Positions 23,125 through 34,761 of a stretch of 64,000 nucleotides of DNA are shown here, piece after piece (position 1 is the first letter of the stretch; the number at the start of each line of letters is the position of its first letter). The notes under the pieces are model-generated. The model did not search any database, was not told the origin of the DNA, and saw nothing but the letters and a program-made list of their open reading frames with translations. The position numbers and the translations under genes were made by a program. Source of the DNA: Gigaspora rosea (Eukaryota > Glomeromycota > Glomeromycetes > Diversisporales > Gigasporaceae); the NCBI GenBank assembly GCA_003550325.1, contig QKWP01000443.1, positions 129,763-193,762 on the forward strand. Reading direction: 5' to 3'.

Positions 23125-23940
23125 AATATTTTTTATTCAAAGTTTGATATATAATAATTTTTAAAAAGATGAATTCATTTATTCTTAAATTTAGATTTAT
23201 TTAAATAGAATTCGTATCGATTCAAATATTTTGATGAAATATATAACAATCCAGTGCTATCTAATTTTATTTGTATTGGATAAATGTTCTTGTTAATAAT
23301 TACACATTATTAATCAATTATAAATTGCTTTATTACCTTTCGTGATTCTATAGAATCTAAAATACTGTATTTGGATAGCGATCAACTTTCCTTTCTATTA
23401 AAAAAAAAACTTTACCAAATTGATTCTGTATTTGGATTAATCATAATATTTAAAAAATAATTATTAGATCCGAGTTAATAGGTTAAAAAAAATTTGTAAA
23501 TTTTAATAATTTTTTTATGCTATTGAATATTAACCGATTTTTTACTTTATCGATCATTACTAATTATAATCGATAATCGTTATGGCCCTTTCAGAACCAA
23601 AAAAATGTAATATTAATAAAAAAATAGTATAAAATAAATATGTTAACTTACGGACTAGAATATTTTTGTAAAAATAAAGATTTTAAATTTATTAAGCTAT
23701 AAGTTCATATAAAATATAATAAAGTCAATGTTTACTCACTAAAAGTAAATATATAAAATTGGCCAAAATTTATAAAATGTGAATATATGAGCAAATACCA
23801 AAAATTACAATAGTCACGGGCAAGAAAAATGATTTTATAGAGACTACTTATATTGTCAATCTAAATGCTCTATTCTTTACTTATTATATAGTTAATAATA
23901 AAAATCTGATTACCTCTCAAAACCAATATAAACCCGTCCA
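23125..23940. other. AT-rich DNA, no gene seen
   Basis: No credible frames, terminal repeats or strong hairpins were found in this stretch. Confidence 0.45.
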
Positions 23941-23944
23941 TCAT

Positions 23945-24155
23945 GCTTACCGGTTTTGAGAGGGCCAACTTTATTACTAAAAAATTTTCCGAGATATGTA
24001 CCAATAAGCTAATTTATTTAATATATTGTATTAACACATACCATCTAACTAAACTATTAAAAATTCTTCTGACTTTTGAACGTTATCTAATCTATTATGT
24101 CATTGTAGTCTTTGATACAATCGTCAACATTCTTATTTCTACTTGTCCATCCTAG
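23945..24155 (-). pseudogene. possible kinase-gene N-terminal relic
   Basis: On the minus strand the sequence encodes WTSRNKNVDDCIKDYNDII, then broken frames, then VGPLKTGKHDGRVYIGFER. The first piece resembles the linker that precedes the kinase domain in expanded fungal tyrosine-kinase-like families, as I recall them. No kinase motifs (GxGxxG, VAIK, HRD, DFG) are visible. The call is weak; it could equally be the 3' end of the transposon-type gene upstream. Confidence 0.2.
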
Positions 24156-25095
24156 TGCTGTTTTTTTTTTAATTTAAAAATTTTCTTTATCGTCTTTATT
24201 GTTAATATTAATATTCCAGATAGTGATTTTTGTGGGAGTATTATTCATTAAATAAAAAAGATGTCTATTTTCAAAAGACATTATATCATAAACGACCGAG
24301 TTTTTTTGGCTTCCTCCTCCTATGGTCATTCCTTCAAAAAATAATCGAACCTATTGGTAATAATAAATTTATTAAAAAAAATAAATATTGCAAATATAAT
24401 TTATCTAAAGTTTTATTACCTGCTCATGATTTTTTTCTATGCCCGAGGTAGAAAAAATTTTTAAAGAAAGACCTTCCGTTTTTAATTGTTGCATAAAATA
24501 AAGATATATACTTTGCAAATATATGCATATGCATATACGGGGTAACATCTGACTTCTGATAATGCCCACATTTTTGTAAAGAATTTATAGAACCTTGAGA
24601 TATGCGACAAAAGGTTCAAATCCAGTTTTTTGCATCAATTTTATATTGATTGATTTTCTGATCAGTAAGTCCTGATTGTCGTAAAACCTTATATAATCGG
24701 TAAAATTCACATACAATTGCTCAATATCTTTTCCTCATTTACCAGAAATAAATTGCTATACAGGAAATCTTTTTAACATTTCTTTTTATTGGGACCTATC
24801 AACACATCCAGTTCCATTTACTATTCGTAGATTTAAAAAATTCGATCTAAAATTGTGAGGTCTTTAAATGCTGCTTCAATGGTCAGTTTGATTTGTTTTT
24901 TGAATTCTTTTTTTTAATTAAATCATTAAAGAAACATTCCATAAATACATCAGATTTACATAGGAGCAAATGTAATTTGTCGGGAATGTAATAGTTTTGA
25001 TTAATTGCTGGAAACAAGGATGGTTTTTTCGTACCTAATAATATAAAATTAATTAATCCAACGGCATATAAAAAAAAAAATTAATCAATCCTATA

Positions 25096-26493
25096 TAGAG
25101 ATAGGCTTCATGCATGCACATAATTCTGAATCGTGTGCATTAAAAGCTGCTCGATACGCAAGTATCAAAGCACTTTTATCTAGAATCATCACGAGACCAA
25201 ACATGTGACATGATCAATTATGTTCGGTCTGACGATTGATCGGTTGATCAATCAGTGATGTTAGGTAAGTATGAAGTATTTTTTACGAAATGTGACAAAA
25301 TGAGATAATGAGAAAATATGAAAAATTAATTGAAGAAGTATGAGATAATGATGGTATATGAGAGGTACGTAGAAAATAGATAGTTTTGTTTTCCTGCGAA
25401 CCCGATATCCGTTCTGGTTCAATCGATTCTAATTTTTCTAAAAATGGCCTGTCGGGATGATAGCCACATAAAAACGGAGTGTCGGTGATAACATAATAAA
25501 TAAGATATATATAATACGTTATATTAATGCTAAAAGAAATTCCATTTTATAGTGATAGCGATAAAAATAGGCATATCTAGAATCTAGATAGAAAAAAATA
25601 TTTAAACTGAAATTGCATAATTAATCAACGTTTTATGTTACAAATTGTATATATATAGACTTCAAATAAGATAGGTGTTAAGGATTTGACCTGTCGGGAT
25701 AACAGTCTTTTCTAGTTGCAATTATACTCGATGGCCCTGTCGGGACGACAGTCAAAAAAGGCAAGAAAAAAAAAGGAAGAAAAATGTCACACGATTCTAG
25801 AGAACTGTATAGGTTGCTCAATAGTAGTAGAAAACACCCGTAGTTAGTTTCCAAAATGTGAGACAAAACAAAATGCGCTTTTTACAAAGAGGAAAGAGTT
25901 CAGTTTTTAACTTTTTCATCACAAGCCAGCAAATCTTTTTCAACTTGCTGATGCTATTTTAAAAAAGGCAATAAAAAACAATAGCAAAATAATTATGTTA
26001 ATCAGGATTCCCGGCGAGTATGAAGAAAAGTAGCTGGTTCTAAAAAAAGCTATGCCAAAAGATTTCACAAACGTTAGAATGACAAGATATTAGAGAGGAT
26101 TTTAGTCTTTTCTGCCACCTTATCAGTGCCGAATCATGCGCATTTGTTTTGTCTTTTGGGAGTTTTCTCCTACTTACGCCGATTTTTAGTATTATGCAAC
26201 ATTCTTTCTTCCACGTACCTTATCAAATGCTGGAACGCTAATCTATTATCAATTAATTTCTAAACTTTGCCATTACTTTATTTTGAATGCATCACTGATC
26301 GATCAACCGATTGATCATTAGACTGAACATATTCGGGTATGTTACATGTTCAGTCTCTTAATAATTCAAGACAAAAGCTGACCTCGATACTTACATATCA
26401 AGCAGCTTTTGTTTTTCTTATTATTTTTTTATCGTAGATGCATTAATGCGCATGATTCAAAAATGCATATGATTTGGAATCACTCCATCTCTA
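25096..26493. mobile_element. 1.4-kb non-autonomous hAT element inside the minus-strand gene
   Basis: Its ends are TAGAGATAGG and the inverse of TCCATCTCTA, with an exact 8-bp duplication ATCCTATA at 25088-25095 and 26494-26501. The inverted arms extend inward past the 5'-YARNG terminus (a TGATCGGTTGATCAATCAGT-type block near 25240 and its mirror near 26290). The interior has three copies of a CCTGTCGGGAYRACAGTC-like motif (about 25447, 25690 and 25735) and a small degenerate coding patch near 25930-26110 (NSKIIMLIRIPGEYEEK). There is no transposase, so it depended on another hAT for movement. Confidence 0.85.
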
Positions 26494-27589
26494 ATCCTAT
26501 ATAATGCTCTAAAAAAAATACATAACTTACTTTTAGAATTGCCGGTATTTAGCCAAATCTGATCCATATCCCATCATGATTCTGCATCGCAATTACAATA
26601 CAAACAAAAAAAATACTTTGCATTCGGAGCATTTAATCCCATTATAATTTACATGAACTTCTAATCCCCACAGAAATACAACTCTACAATCCACCGAATA
26701 CCATCACTATCCAAAAAACTATTATTTTTGAGATCGAAGAGTTCATGCTCAAAGATACGTCCAACCTTCATCAAAGCGTCATACTTTTCTTGCCCTACAT
26801 ATAAACATATACTAAATAACAAATAATTCTATTAATTAAAATTTATAACTAAATATTAAGCTTACTTATTTGCTGTAAACTTACCAATATTGATTATTAG
26901 ATTTAAGAAACTTTTTGCCTTCATTTAGAAGGCTAACAGTAATCATCATGTGGTTTTGCTTCCGACCAACGTTCCATCCATCACCTCCAAATTTTAGATT
27001 AATCGTATCTCCTGGGACAAAAATAGGTGGAGAAGATCGCTTCCAAATAGGAAGAAGTACAGTTAAGATAGATCTGATCGACCTATAAGCACCGTTTCCT
27101 ATTTCGCATTGATCAACTATTATTTTGTCACCATAAATACAGGGTTGATTACTTTGACTACTTTGATTATCAATATTGAAAGTTCTGATTTTAATTGTTT
27201 CGTTTATTGAATTTGTTACTTCGATTCGTTGTGTAGCAATATGATATTCACGAATAAGCTGGGGCTCTACACTAGCCAATCAACAATAACTGTCTCTAGA
27301 CAGCAAGGACTCATTGCATGCCCGAACAGTAGCATCTAGTTTAGGAAGTTGATTTTTTGTTTAAATAGTTGGTAATTTAAGTTAATTGTTTCGTTATTAA
27401 AGCTAAATTGAGCTTTATATATGCGAACAATTGGCATTTCATTTTTTGCGGTTAACTGATGTAGTGTGATTAATGCTGAAAGTTCTTTTTCAGAGTCTTT
27501 CCCGAAAGCCAATAATCGTTGATTTTGTCCTGATAATGATTGAAGAGGCTGTTTTCTAATATTTTGTTTATTAGAAACCTCTAATTTTC

Positions 27590-28160
27590 CATATAAATTT
27601 CTGCTATTAGCAGATTTTATGTACCATTCCGATGCCTCCTTTTTATTTTTAAGGATACCTATTCCATTACGATAACAATCTCCAACATTTAATTGCCTAT
27701 CTGAATTCCTACCAATAGCAAATTTTGAGTACCATTTGAATACTTTCTTTGCATTTTTAGAAATGCCTATGCCATCTCGATAACAATTCCTGACATTTAG
27801 TTGTCCATCCAAATTTCCACTACTAGCAGATTTCATGTATCATTCAAATGCTTTTTTGTTATCTTTAGAAATTCCTATACCATTTTGATAACAAATCCCA
27901 ATATTTAATTGCCCTTTTGAATTTCCACTACTGGCCGATTTCAAATACCATTCAAATGCTTTCTTCTTATCTTTAGAAATGCATATGCCATTTTGGTAAC
28001 AAATTCCAACATTTAATTGCCTATCTGAATTTCTATTACTGGCAGATTTTAAGTACCATTCGAATGCTTTTTTTTGTCTTTAGAAATGCCAATGCCATTT
28101 GGATAGCACTTCCCAATACTTAATTGTCTATTGGAATTTCTATCTTTAGCAGATTCTAAG
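27590..28160 (-). other. Sel1-like repeat block (5-6 repeats)
   Basis: The minus-strand translation repeats a ~36-residue unit: KKAFEWYLKSASxGNSxGQL followed by NVGxCYxNGIGISKDK. That is the Sel1-like (SLR, TPR-related) pattern with conserved AxxxY and GxxCYxxGxGxxKD. SLR arrays are protein-interaction scaffolds and are greatly expanded in glomeromycotan fungi. Some Trp codons have become stops, for example at AFE-YMKSA. The last repeat runs in frame into the transposon-type segment, so the block is part of that gene rather than a neighbour. Confidence 0.8.
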
Positions 28161-28700
28161 AACTATTCAAATGCGTCCTTTTCACCTTCATTAATGTCAA
28201 TGTGCTTTTCATAAGTTAAGTTTGATCCACTTTTCCATCTTTTATATGTGCTTGAAATGTTTCTGTCAAATACCACAAGCTCACAATAATGTTTGTGACA
28301 TAATTGGTCATCTAACTTAAGTGTAATTTTTAATTTTGAAGCAGGTTGACCTTGCATAACTTTTGGCAAAAGCTTTGGTGTCAGTCTGCGAAACTTTTCT
28401 TTTAGGTCATCTTTGTCACAAATTACGCACGATTCTGTATTCTTACGCTGTGAACCCTTTTGCATTGTTACTAGAGAAAGTTATGCAATTCTTGGGATCT
28501 TGAAAAATTGTCGTGGGATCTTTGAATTTGGGATCTTGTTGAACATAAATATAGAATTTTCAACTCGTAATATTAACAAACAAAAACCGTGGCTTAGTAA
28601 AAAGAACCAGTATTTTTACTATTGTGCTTATTGGCTAAATATATCAACCAATAAATGCCAATTTAATATAATACAAATTCAGAATAATCACTATTTTTAT

Positions 28701-28889
28701 TTACCTGATTGGTAAATCTAATTCGTAAAAATCACCAAATTCACAAAATCCGCCTATATGGCGAAATTGAAACGTGTACCTGCTCTGTTGGTATACCAGG
28801 TGCACCTTGTAAGCACCAGGGGCCATTGCAATAAAATTTAATATTTCCATATTTAATTTTTTGACCTCCTTAACACCTGATGATCGCAT
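28701..28889 (-). CDS. hypothetical short ORF or exon
   Basis: A 62-codon minus-strand frame (MRSSGVKEVKKLNMEILNFI...GDFYELDLPIR) with reasonable residue variety lies about 240 bp upstream of the minus-strand transposon-type gene. I recognise no motif. It may be an upstream exon of that gene or chance. Confidence 0.25.
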   Translation of the reverse strand: MRSSGVKEVKKLNMEILNFIAMAPGAYKVHLVYQQSRYTFQFRHIGGFCEFGDFYELDLPIR

Positions 28890-29237
28890 GCTATATGGAT
28901 ATGTTGCACTTGGTTATACTGCAAAAGTTAGCTCTTTTTATACATTACTCAAAGGAAAATTTATTTCACAACTGCATGAAGATTTTTAAGCAAATTTGAG
29001 AATGTCTAATAATAGTATAAATTAGAGCTTCAATCTTATTTTTAAATGACTATCCAAATTAAATTCGAATTCATTTTTCTGCATCCAATTTGAATTCGGA
29101 TATGATTCGGATTGAATAAATTCAGATTCAATCCATAAATAATCAAAATTCAGTACTTTGATTCTAATTTTTAAAAGTTATTCGATTTTTTGTAATAGAA
29201 TCAGTTGAAAATTCGAATTACAGCTGTTTTCATTACA
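28890..29237. other. AT-rich DNA, no gene seen
   Basis: There are only scattered direct words such as aattcgaattcat/aatttgaattcgg near 29060-29110. Confidence 0.4.
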
Positions 29238-29420
29238 GCTGTTTTCATAAATTCTGGGACAACTGTCAAAATATTTGGCTGATGATTATTTGTTTGTATT
29301 CAATAAGTTTTTAAAAATCCAATGACAAAAATCCAATGACGATAACACTGAATCAAAAATCTATTGAATTCGACTAAATAACCATCGGCCAATTTTTATC
29401 ACAGAATTTATGAGAACACC
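29238..29420. mobile_element. 183-bp foldback MITE
   Basis: The left arm GCTGTTTTCATAAATTCTGG and the right arm, inverse of CAGAATTTATGAGAACACC, continue inward for about 60 bp (TTGGCTGATGATTATTTG / its mirror). Two copies of atccaatgac lie at the centre. No convincing target duplication was seen. A 14-bp tandem duplication, acagctgttttcat, precedes it. Confidence 0.55.
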
Positions 29421-29945
29421 TATAAGTCTAAACTGGATTCTATTAGTAAATTTGGATTAGAACAGAAAAATCATATATGCACATATATATGTTTGTTCGT
29501 TCATATGTACCATTTGTGTATATACATTTTTTCATTATCATTTGCGTTATAAATATTAAAAATTTGACACAACAGTAACTTTATTAAACTTAATTATAAC
29601 CTTCTTGGAATATGAATTCTTGCTTTGAATAATTTTCAGGCTATTTAACTTGTTTAATCCTAATCTCAGATCAATTTTATGGGTTGAATTATCAAAATTG
29701 TATATTCTTGTTTGTATGAGCGAAAATAGAAACAAGTACTATAGTTTTGCGCCAATTTCAAGTAAGCATCCAGTAATTCTTTTTTTATATTTCTCATAGC
29801 ATCTAAAATGTTCTAAATAATTTGGTTAATAAATACCATTGGGATAGTTTAATTAACAACTAATTAATACATAAAATGTATATGTGAAATTATAATAATA
29901 AATATTTTTATACTTAGCTTATAAATCAACAAATATTGCAATAAA
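29421..29945. other. AT-rich DNA, no gene seen
   Basis: No supported feature was found in this stretch. Confidence 0.4.
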
Positions 29946-29959
29946 CTCTTTATTAATCA

Positions 29960-30825
29960 GATCTTCCGCAACTCTATCTGCTGATTACCTGTACCAACAA
30001 ATATCCTAATACTTCAGAAGTAAAGTCTTAAGGAAACAGTAGAAAAACCAACTATAACATGCAACCTGGTAGCTGTTATTTAGGGATACAGTTAACTGAG
30101 TATCTGCTAATAGCTTTAGAGTTTGTCACTTACCACAAAACTGGCCTTGTCATTTAGAGGTAAAGTTTATAGACTATCTGCTGACAAGCTTAGAGTTTAT
30201 CACTCACCATAACCTAAGAAGTACTTGGCTGCTCTCTGATAGAATTTGGACTATACGGGAAAAACTACTTTCTTTACTACAGTTACAGGTGAACCTCCTA
30301 TAGTGCTATAGTTTGTGAAGACTTTTCAAAAAGTGGGCTTTTTGGCATACCCCCTCCAAAAGATCTGCAGTGTTTACTGCTTCCAAAAAGGAAAAGATCT
30401 ACTGCATTGGATACAATCATCTCGAGTGGCTTGGAAATAGCCACGTGGAAGAACGTGCAAGACTTCTGGGCAAACCACTAGAAGAAGATTCTAGAAGCTT
30501 TATTTTAAGCAGTCCAGTTCATATGACTGCTTTTTGTTTAACATACTGTGACCTGGGCCGGTTAGATGGAACAAGGTTATTGATGTTAACAATTTTTATT
30601 TTGTAAGTCTGACAAGTTAAATAACTCTGTTCAGCTAACAGTTAGGCCTCGGGTAAAGATTGATTGGTAGCGGAAGGCCATAACATGAAGCCCGATTTTC
30701 TCTTTTTTCTGTATTAATATATTATTTCTTTCGCATGTTGTAATATTGATATTTGAGTATAAAACTCATTAATCAATAAACAAAACTGAAAGAAGGTTGC
30801 AGTTAAAAAACAAAAAAAAAAAAAT
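29960..30825 (+). mobile_element. retroposed polyadenylated sequence (866 bp)
   Basis: The segment is flanked by an exact 14-bp direct repeat, CTCTTTATTAATCA, at 29946-29959 and 30826-30839. It ends in an A-rich tail (about 30805-30824), about 25 bp after an AATAAA signal at 30775-30780. A tail plus a long target duplication is the signature of LINE-driven retroposition. The body is less AT-rich than its surroundings. It has one 78-codon frame (30370-30606, with IYCIGYNHLEWLGNSHVEER) that I do not recognise. No reverse transcriptase and no tRNA-like A/B box promoter is evident. It could be a processed copy of a host transcript or a SINE-like family. Confidence 0.7.
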
Positions 30826-30839
30826 CTCTTTATTAATCA

Positions 30840-31139
30840 TAATAATTCTCGTCTAAGAGATTATAAAAAATTAAAAATAGATTGAAAAAGTTTTGATTTT
30901 AAATGAAAACCCAAACATACTTAACTTCTGTTTTATAAATTCATAAACTACCTGCTTTAATGCTTCAGATAATGTATAAATGCTTTATACTGATCTACTT
31001 TGGCCCCAATTCCTATTAAATGTCATAATACATTTAGTTAAAATTATTTATAAAATGCATTATATTCGCCTTTTTTTCAATCTCAACTTCAGATTGGTAA
31101 CAACCAATAAAGCAAATTTTTTCTGTTTAGACTATTTAC
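30840..31139. other. AT-rich DNA, no gene seen
   Basis: No supported feature apart from the 3' target duplication of the retroposed sequence at its left edge. Confidence 0.4.
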
Positions 31140-31399
31140 ATTTGCAGGTAATGGATAGATCAGGTAAGTAAAATAAAAGAGCACTTCAAAAAAAAAGATC
31201 AAATTCACACGTTGCATCCGTATTTGTTGATCTTGGTCATGATATGTATATCACATGCTCTAGTTAATAAGGATTATAATTCGAATATATCCTTATTCTT
31301 AATCTGAAATATATTATGGATCTATCCATTTAAAATTCACAGATAAGGATCGGTATTTAATCTGAATTGTCTGATTAATCCGAATTAGACAGATTGCGG

Positions 31400-31960
31400 A
31401 TCGAGGCACTAGTATAAATAAAACTAATGAAACTTCAAATAATGATAGTGAGTTTGAAGAAACCAAAGTTATTGGATTCAAAGATTTTTTAAACAAAATC
31501 AAAGATGATTATTAAAAAGCTACTCTTCAACTCTGTACTGGTACTGTTATTGAGCAGCAAAGAGTCAGTCAATTCCTCGATTAACCTCCTTTTTTTATGA
31601 TATTAATAATAGTCTGATTCTACAGCTCAGATCAAAAGTGGTTCTATAATCTGTGTTCAGGTTGAATCTGTCAAACGACATAAAACAAAAGGGTTAGGGC
31701 ATAAATAAAAGTTGCAAGCAACATCTAAAAATAAGAAAAATTATGAACCACTAGTCATTTATAGTCGAAAAAAAAGAAACAATAAAAAAAAAGAACAATA
31801 TAAAAAAAAGAACATAATTTAAATATAAACATATTGAGAAATAAGCAAAATTAAAAGACCTTAACTATATCGCAAAAAAAAATAATAAAAATAGAAGAAA
31901 ATTTAATTAAGAATATTGCAAAATATATAAGAGTGAATATGGGTTGGTTGCTTTGAAAGT
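31400..31960 (+). pseudogene. unidentified two-exon coding relic
   Basis: A first segment encodes SNNDSEFEETKVIGFKDFLN and, after a TAA, KATLQLCTGTVIEQQRVSQF. After a pyrimidine-rich stretch ending ctacag (about 31619), a second segment encodes CVQVESVKRHKTKGLGHK and then a Lys/Asn-rich tail (YSRKKRNNKKKEQ). The layout of acidic N-terminus, possible intron and basic tail suggests a nuclear or DNA-binding protein, but I cannot name the family. Internal stops indicate decay. Confidence 0.4.
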
Positions 31961-31980
31961 TAACACAAGGCATTTATATA

Positions 31981-32199
31981 CTATCACAATTATTAAAGAT
32001 AGTTAATTCTAATATATGTTCTTTGAGTACAGAATTAAAAAGATTATCAAATAATGTTAAACGCTTTACGAAATAAATAAAAAAATGATGACAAACTATT
32101 AAAGATGATAAAAATATTAATGTTAAAGCAATACTTATAATTTTATTTTTATGTTATTAGTATATATAAAGTATCTCATGAAAATAACATTTACTAAAG
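31981..32199. other. AT-rich DNA, no gene seen
   Basis: No supported feature was found in this stretch. Confidence 0.4.
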
Positions 32200-32376
32200 C
32201 ATATATGTACATACAGTACATATAAAATATACACATTCTTCGTATGTACATATTTAAGAGAAACTTCGTACATGTTATACTGTATATTATTAGTACATAC
32301 GGATTGGTTAATTTGAGTGTTGATCATCATGTGATATGAGACTGAAAATCTGTGCTACAAACCTGGGACACATTTA
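32200..32376. repeat. second copy of the dispersed repeat seen at 8098-8290
   Basis: This is the reverse complement of the 8098-8290 copy, ending here in CTGTGCTACAAAC. It abuts the short coding segment into which the giant palindrome inserted. Confidence 0.55.
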
Positions 32377-32419
32377 TGACATACCAAAGAATATAAAAAA
32401 GATATATAAGGAGGATGAT
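32377..32419 (+). pseudogene. left piece of the gene disrupted by the palindrome
   Basis: Plus-strand frame GHIYDIPKNIKKIYKEDD ends at the target duplication. If one GAGGATGAT is removed, the frame continues directly at 47273 as NKLIEEEEEDIVEFDPKYKY before a stop. The element therefore appears to have landed inside an acidic coding exon. Confidence 0.45.
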
Positions 32420-32613
32420 GGGTGCATCTATGGGGTGCATCTATGTACATACCAAAACTGAAGGCCAATAACTACAAGCTAGACTAGCTGACTCAGCAAG
32501 GCAGATCTGTAAGATCCGATCTGATGTCTCCAGCCAATATGATTATGTATTATATTACATTAAAAATTAATTTTAATACTAACTTTTTTCTTTCTATAAT
32601 ATATTTATTTTAT

Positions 32614-34761
32614 TTATTTTATTTTATTTTTTATTCTTACTTTCTTTGGAAGGTATATTACATTCATCATATAGAGAAGTATTGAAATTTTTTTTACTCC
32701 CACATCCACAATTGATTCTAAATTAGATCCGTTAATTCTATTTTTTATACTTTGATCATACCGATCCCAAACTTTTTTGATAGACCTAATCCAATCTTCA
32801 AAAGTAACATTAGTGATCTTTTTAGGCTCTTTATTCTTTTGAATAAGATTACTATATAGAACTAGCATTGGATAAAACTTTTGGATCACTGAAAAATATG
32901 TTTACACACTATTCTCAAAACTTGAAGTCCAGACAAGTACATTCATGGTGTACTGGTTTAATATCAGTATCTTTTCTTGTACATTATTTTTTATATTAAC
33001 TTCATGACTGCATTTGTTAATAATTTCACAAAATAGCTTTTATCACTAGGTAGAGTAAAAATTTCTAAGTTCAAACTAGCAAGCTCATGACATTTTTGTT
33101 CTTTTTGGTGAGGTTCCATTCTTCCAATCAATAAATGTGCAGTTTCATATTCAAATTTTGAATCTGTTAGGGCAGCCCGTAATGTTCAAATTAAAGTATC
33201 AATTTGGTGATTCTGTTTAGCTCAAAGTAAGTATATTTTAGCTTTTTATGCCAAGCTTCAATAAAGTTTGACATGTTCATTTTCTGATGCTCATACAAAT
33301 GGTATACATTAATCTATTTTTCACAATTTTTTAGATATTCTCCTTTCACATATTCTACCCAACTAGTTTTACCAAAAGATACCCACTGAGTAAAGTAATT
33401 ATTAAATCAGCCTTGTACTTGTGATGCATTTTTAATTCTCATTATAGTTCTGAGTTCATCGAGTGCTGTTTTTTGTATCATATTTTTTTGTTCGTTTGAG
33501 ATTAAAAGTACCATTAGAATTTATTTTTTCTTCTTGTGCTTTAAAACAGTTACTGTCTCCTTTAATTTTATTTTATTTTTTTGCTAGGCATTTTTTATAT
33601 GCCATTGGCAAAGCAAAATTATAGCTTCGGGAAATACAGTATGAACAGCATCATTACAGTCAGAAAAAAAGTATAAGGTTTCCATTTCTGATTTTGATTT
33701 TTAATTGATTCTAACCAAAAAATTAATGTTTTTTTTGCATTTTTTTCTGAAATCAAATGTGCTACAGGTACACTTTGTCCACCTTCATTATTATGTACAA
33801 GCAAAGTAAAGAGATTTGTCTTGCATGATGTTGTTTCATAGGTTCCATCCAAACATACAGTCTGTTCACTTTTCAATTTTAACATATTTTTTGAAATTCA
33901 GTTTGGAATCCAAACATAAAGCCCAAGGACGAACCCCAGACCATGTTACTACAAGTATAAGACCCATCTTCAATCAATAAAGTAATCTACTCTCTAACAG
34001 ATGTATCATCATTATATCCCTTCTTTTTACTACCTAGATGTATTACACCTTTCATTTCCTCATGAATAATAATGTATATCAATATATGAAAGATATATGT
34101 CCCGTCTTTTAATAAATGATAATGAATCTGAATTATCAAAACAACTTTTAATTAACACATTGGTGAAATATTAATACAATTTGAGAAGCTTTCGGCCTGT
34201 CTATTACCCTTGCATGAACCCATTCTTTTGCTTGTTCAGAAATACGAAAATATCATAAATCTTCTTTAGTACCAGGTGTGTTTCCATTATATAATATATA
34301 GTGAACAATAAGAACTAAATTTCCTATATCATTACGATGTTTTAGGACTCATAAGTATGTTTTACATCCTACTTTTTTGGATGTCTTCTGAATAGGATGA
34401 GGCTGGTTGCTATCTGACAAAAGTTTAGTGGCACGTATCATTGTGCTGGCTGTAGACCTTGGTTTCCTATAACAATGACATAAATGTCTATCATTTATCT
34501 CATATTTTTTATTTTCTCATTTGTCATTTTGAATATAGACAGCCCTAGAAATATTTTGAAGAACATTTTAATCTACTCATTATATGTGTTTACTTCAAGT
34601 TGGGTATAGAGTTTTATATGATCATTGGGATCATCTAATTCAAGTTTATTCTTTGTTGAGTGATCAAATTGGTTAACACATTTATCAACATCATTAGTTA
34701 AGTCAGTATGTGAAGATAATGATGATAGATTAGCATTAATGGTATTTAAACTGGATGTCAT
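32614..34761 (-). pseudogene. left-arm MULE transposase relic
   Basis: Read on minus from 34761: a Ser/Asn/Asp-rich N-terminus (MTSSLNTINANLSSLSSHTD), decayed frames with a HxPG-type FAR1-like region, then at 33885-33619 the core LKSEQTVCLDGTYETTSCKT followed by NLFTLLVHNNEGGQSVPVAH. This has the DGTY segment and strand pattern of the MULE transposase domain (PF10551 type). The CxxH segment (LCQWHIKN) is recognisable only out of frame near 33610. The C-terminus (32889-32614) encodes FEDWIRSIKKVWDRYDQSIK and ends ...VRIKNKIK. Many stops and frameshifts make it inactive. It keeps the DGT catalytic Asp that the right-arm copy has partly changed to DRT. Confidence 0.75.

Larger units (their letters stand above)
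24190..28465 (-). pseudogene. transposon-type gene with captured Sel1 repeats
   Basis: Read from 28465 downward: an N-terminal segment with C-x2-C (CVICDKDD) and CHKHY that looks like a small zinc-binding module; then Sel1-like repeats; then LSALITLHQLTAKNEMP, an A-run frameshift, LPKLDATVRACNESLLSRDS, a stop, and VEPQLIREYHIATQRIEV. Next come NLKFGGDGWNVGRKQNHMM, IRWIVELYFCGDWKF (about 26675) and, beyond the hAT insertion, VLRQSGLTDQKINQYKID...NWI-TFCRISQGSINSLQKCG and SVVYDIMSFENRHLFYL (about 24250). I recall this protein family as repeated in glomeromycotan genomes and suspect a transposase, with GGDG and CGDWK as candidate acidic motifs. The function is not established. Several stops, frameshifts and a 1.4-kb hAT element inside make it dead. 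Confidence 0.6.

Noticed and set aside
24605-24635. tRNA T-loop-like ggttcaaatcc
   Set aside because: No acceptor, D or anticodon stems nearby; on the minus strand the bases are coding sequence (NWI-TFCRIS) of the transposon-type gene.
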